A DNA stretch of 64,000 nt from Chamaesiphon minutus PCC 6605 (lineage in GTDB: Bacteria; Cyanobacteriota; Cyanobacteriia; Cyanobacteriales; Chamaesiphonaceae): NCBI RefSeq assembly GCF_000317145.1, contig NC_019697.1:2232001-2296000 (forward strand), written 5' to 3'. A program made the translations under genes and the position numbers. The notes under the pieces were generated by a model. It saw only the letters and a program-made list of their open reading frames with translations, had not been told where the DNA came from and ran no database searches. This document shows, piece after piece, positions 61,647-64,000 of the stretch. Position 1 is the first letter of the stretch, and every line of letters begins with the position of its first letter.

Positions 61647-61845
61647 ATAGTCGGGGTATTTCTAGCAAGTTGCTACGTGGTTAACTCGGCTGCGGCGGCT
61701 TGCAGAAATTCTGACTTGACAGGAATGAACTTGCTCTGAGGTGACTCGCTCCGATTTGGAGCAATTTCAATACCTGGCATCAAACTAATTAGGTGGGTGG
61801 CTTTCCACATACCTCGTACTAACTTCAAAATTGGAAAATAAACAC

Positions 61846-62115
61846 ATGCTTGAGAACATCAAAGAACTGTTGCAAAATACTCAATTGCAACAGCAAGTCA
61901 AAGCCGCTACTAACTTATCAACAGCGAGCGAATTAATTACAACTGCTGCTGCCCAAAAAGGTTACTTTTTCACCCCAGAAAGCGTCGCTGGGGCGATCGG
62001 TGGACTAATGCTCGGCGATCGCGAACTCTCGGAAGCTGACTTGCTCTCAGTCGCTGGTGGGGCGATGGGTATGTGCTGTGCCATTGGGGGGACACGGAGC
62101 ACTAAGCCAGACTAG
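61846..62115 (+). CDS. Nif11-leader lanthipeptide precursor 2
   Basis: 89 residues. The leader (1-72) differs from that of precursor 1 by only a few residues and is nearly identical at DNA level. The 17-residue core (73-89) is quite different: AMGMCCAIGG then TRSTKPD, with two adjacent Cys and Thr83, Ser85 and Thr86 after them. Ring direction would therefore be from C-terminal Ser/Thr to N-terminal Cys. A TTG 15 bases earlier is in frame, but the ATG aligns with precursor 1. Confidence 0.92.
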   Translation: MLENIKELLQNTQLQQQVKAATNLSTASELITTAAAQKGYFFTPESVAGAIGGLMLGDRELSEADLLSVAGGAMGMCCAIGGTRSTKPD

Positions 62116-62356
62116 TACTGAGAGGCACAAGTTTAGAGACTATTTCTAGATAGCTCTTTACGAGTGCCAATCCTGCTTGGTGAAACGCACGCTGTAGGCG
62201 AGCGAAGCGAGACGTGCCGCTAGGCGGGAACCTCAGCGCGATTTCATCCGCAAAATCCAAAATCCAAAATCCAAAATCCAAAATAAAATGGTACCTGGAT
62301 TTACGCCGCTCAGTACTAGTGAGGGCTAAAAAACAATTTAGGCGAGAATATTACTT
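62116..62356. repeat. Spacer with AAAATCC heptamer array
   Basis: About five AAAATCC units at 62251-62287, preceded by a GTAGGCGAGCGAAGCGAGACG-like hairpin remnant (62190-62215). No third precursor peptide was found in this stretch on either strand. Confidence 0.6.
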
Positions 62357-64000
62357 ATGATGATGTCTCACAGATCGATCGCGCCTCAAATCAACTGCAC
62401 TCCAGAGCTAGCCTCGATTGTTGCTAACGCCAGCTTCCTCTGGGAACGCCTCGATTCAGCGCGTTTTACTCCAGATAACCAACCCAAAAGCGAACCAGAA
62501 ATCGATCGTCGCCTCGAGCGTTGGTGTCACGTTGTCGCACAGGACAATTGGGACACCTTGCAGAAGCGGTTAGAGTGGGCAGGATCGAACCTCGATACGG
62601 TTCGTCCGTTGCTGGGAACTGTCCGATTGACGATCGCTGAGCCGTTGCCAGAATGGGCAGAAACTTTACAACAAATCATCGAAACAGCGACAGATTTTAC
62701 ATCTGCATCCGCATCATTTTTGCCAATTGAAGCAGACAATCCAATTGTGTTCGAGGACGTTCTCTTACCTGCCATTATTGTTGCCAGACAGCAACTTTTG
62801 ACTCGGCTTGGCGATCGACAACTCACAACAGATAGCCTGCCTTTATCGATGCTCTGTGCAGATGCTTATCGTGCTTTAGAGCGCAGCTTATTGCAACGAC
62901 TATCAGAACTTTGCGCCAAGACACTAAACTTTGAATTTTCGCAGGTTCGTCCTTTTGGTGAGAACTTACTCAATTTGCTAGGGCTAGAACCGGAAACAAG
63001 CAATAACAAAACTCACTATACTCAGTTTGTCGATCGACTGCGGCAAGATGGACTATTGACTTTATTTCAAAAATATGCAGTCATGGGTCGATTAGTGGCT
63101 ACGGCAGTCAATTTTTGGGTCGAGTTCGCGGTAGAGTTCCTCCACCGATTAGATCGAGATAAACGAGACATTCAAAGAGTTTTTGGCTCGACAACCGTTC
63201 GATCTGCCCCAAACAAAGTTACTGATATCCAAACATCTCTTTCCGATCCCCACAATCGCGGACGAACCGTTATTTTGCTCACCTTTGAGTCTGGGCTAAA
63301 ACTCGTCTATAAGCCCAAAGATTTAGGATTAGAGGTGGCATTTAACCAATTGTTGGACTGGTGCAACCAACACAGACAGCTCTTGGATTTCAAAATTATC
63401 CAAGTGCTGAACCGGAACGATTACGGTTGGGTGGAATATGTAGAATATCAACCTTGTGTGGATGGAGCGGCGGCGGAACGCTTTTATCAGCGAGCCGGAA
63501 TGCTGTTGTGTCTGCTTTACACGCTCAGAGCCAACGATTGCCACGACGAAAACTTAATTGCCAGTGGCGAATATCTAGTGCCGATCGATCTGGAAACCCT
63601 AATGCACCACGAAGCAAATCCGATCGAAAATTCACCCTTTAGCCAAGAGTTTGAAACCACCGCAATCCAACAATTTTGGGACTCGGTACTCCGCACTGGA
63701 ATGTTACCTCGGTGGGATTTTAGCAGCGATCGTCGCAGTGCTTATGATATCAGCGGTTTAGGCAGTGGCAACGATCGACAGATTGCTAGAAAAGTGCCGC
63801 GCTGGCAAGCAATTAATACTGACAATATGCACCTGCGGTACGAATTTGTGACATTACCACTAGAGCAGAATGTGCCGCGCTTGGGTGAAATTGCGCTGTC
63901 TGCCAATGATTATCAGAGCCAAATTGTGGCTGGATTCGAGCAGATGTATCGTTTCCTGATGGCAAATCAGGATAAATTACTGGCTCCAGATAGTCCACTT
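62357..64000 (+). CDS. lanM: Second LanM lanthipeptide synthetase, 3' end outside the window
   Basis: Open from ATG ATG ATG at 62357 to the end, 548 codons. After an N-terminal region unlike the first LanM, the dehydratase motifs appear: GLKLVYKPKDLGLEVAFNQLLDW, NDYGWVEYVEYQPC, CHDENLIASGEYLVPIDLETLMHH, then RTGMLPRWDF and YDISGLGSG. The cyclase domain lies beyond the window. Similarity to the lanM at 57786 is that of a distant paralogue, so the two enzymes are likely to differ in substrate or ring pattern. Same strand as the precursors, 241 bp after the second one. Confidence 0.93.
   Translation, partial: MMMSHRSIAPQINCTPELASIVANASFLWERLDSARFTPDNQPKSEPEIDRRLERWCHVVAQDNWDTLQKRLEWAGSNLDTVRPLLGTVRLTIAEPLPEWAETLQQIIETATDFTSASASFLPIEADNPIVFEDVLLPAIIVARQQLLTRLGDRQLTTDSLPLSMLCADAYRALERSLLQRLSELCAKTLNFEFSQVRPFGENLLNLLGLEPETSNNKTHYTQFVDRLRQDGLLTLFQKYAVMGRLVATAVNFWVEFAVEFLHRLDRDKRDIQRVFGSTTVRSAPNKVTDIQTSLSDPHNRGRTVILLTFESGLKLVYKPKDLGLEVAFNQLLDWCNQHRQLLDFKIIQVLNRNDYGWVEYVEYQPCVDGAAAERFYQRAGMLLCLLYTLRANDCHDENLIASGEYLVPIDLETLMHHEANPIENSPFSQEFETTAIQQFWDSVLRTGMLPRWDFSSDRRSAYDISGLGSGNDRQIARKVPRWQAINTDNMHLRYEFVTLPLEQNVPRLGEIALSANDYQSQIVAGFEQMYRFLMANQDKLLAPDSPL

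Noticed and set aside
62116-62356. Third lanthipeptide precursor between precursor 2 and the second LanM
   Set aside because: No Nif11-like leader or GG site in any frame.

Overview
The window is chromosomal DNA of a cyanobacterium. CGATCG and its HIP1 extension GCGATCGC occur throughout. Several families are largely cyanobacterial (DUF1822, DUF928, CHASE2-CHAT and NB-ARC-WD40 proteins, a KdpD without a kinase domain, Nif11-leader lanthipeptide precursors), and there are heptanucleotide tandem repeats and many small palindromic repeats. The genus cannot be fixed from sequence alone. No rRNA, tRNA or CRISPR array was seen.

Layout. 0-3.7 kb: end of an EF-hand-bearing protein, a GST, a DUF1272 protein, a methyltransferase and a TipAS-type MerR regulator with its own elongated-spacer promoter. 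3.9-7.7 kb: a minus-strand stress/detoxification group (NTF2-like, tautomerase, SDR, membrane protein, cupin) divergent from a LysR regulator. 7.9-14.4 kb: small secreted proteins, a P-loop kinase, DUF3574, a paralogue pair around an ester cyclase, a second GST and DUF924. 14.5-24.7 kb: a decayed CHAT gene, then the sigma factor / DUF1822 / CHAT-CHASE2 / DUF928 module and a giant NB-ARC-WD40 protein. 24.8-33.4 kb: an ECF sigma / anti-sigma pair surrounded by secreted or outer-membrane protein genes. A two-block motif (AAATCCAAT-N12-CCGTACTA) occurs three times here and is probably the cognate promoter. 33.5-36.8 kb: a Rieske oxygenase divergent from a TetR regulator fused to an IS1-type zinc ribbon, then a complete IS4-type insertion sequence with target duplication. 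36.8-45.4 kb: kdpA-B-F-C-D divergent from a histidine kinase / response regulator pair. 45.6-53.8 kb: SDR, MAPEG, AraC, a second NB-ARC-WD40 protein, a broken hydrolase/GNAT locus and an NTF2-like gene. 53.9-64 kb: a class II lanthipeptide cluster with a LanT-type peptidase exporter, a membrane-fusion-like protein, two LanM synthetases (the second runs off the window), two Nif11-leader precursors with almost identical leaders and different cores, and a larger protein with a double-glycine leader.

Short palindromic repeats run through the window. One family (GTTCGCGTAGCGTCTCC-hairpin type) sits in frame inside several genes and at the junction of a gene fusion. Another supplies the stop codon of the CHAT-CHASE2 gene. 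The 28.8-29.7 kb region looks like a condensed second copy of parts of 7.8-14.4 kb.
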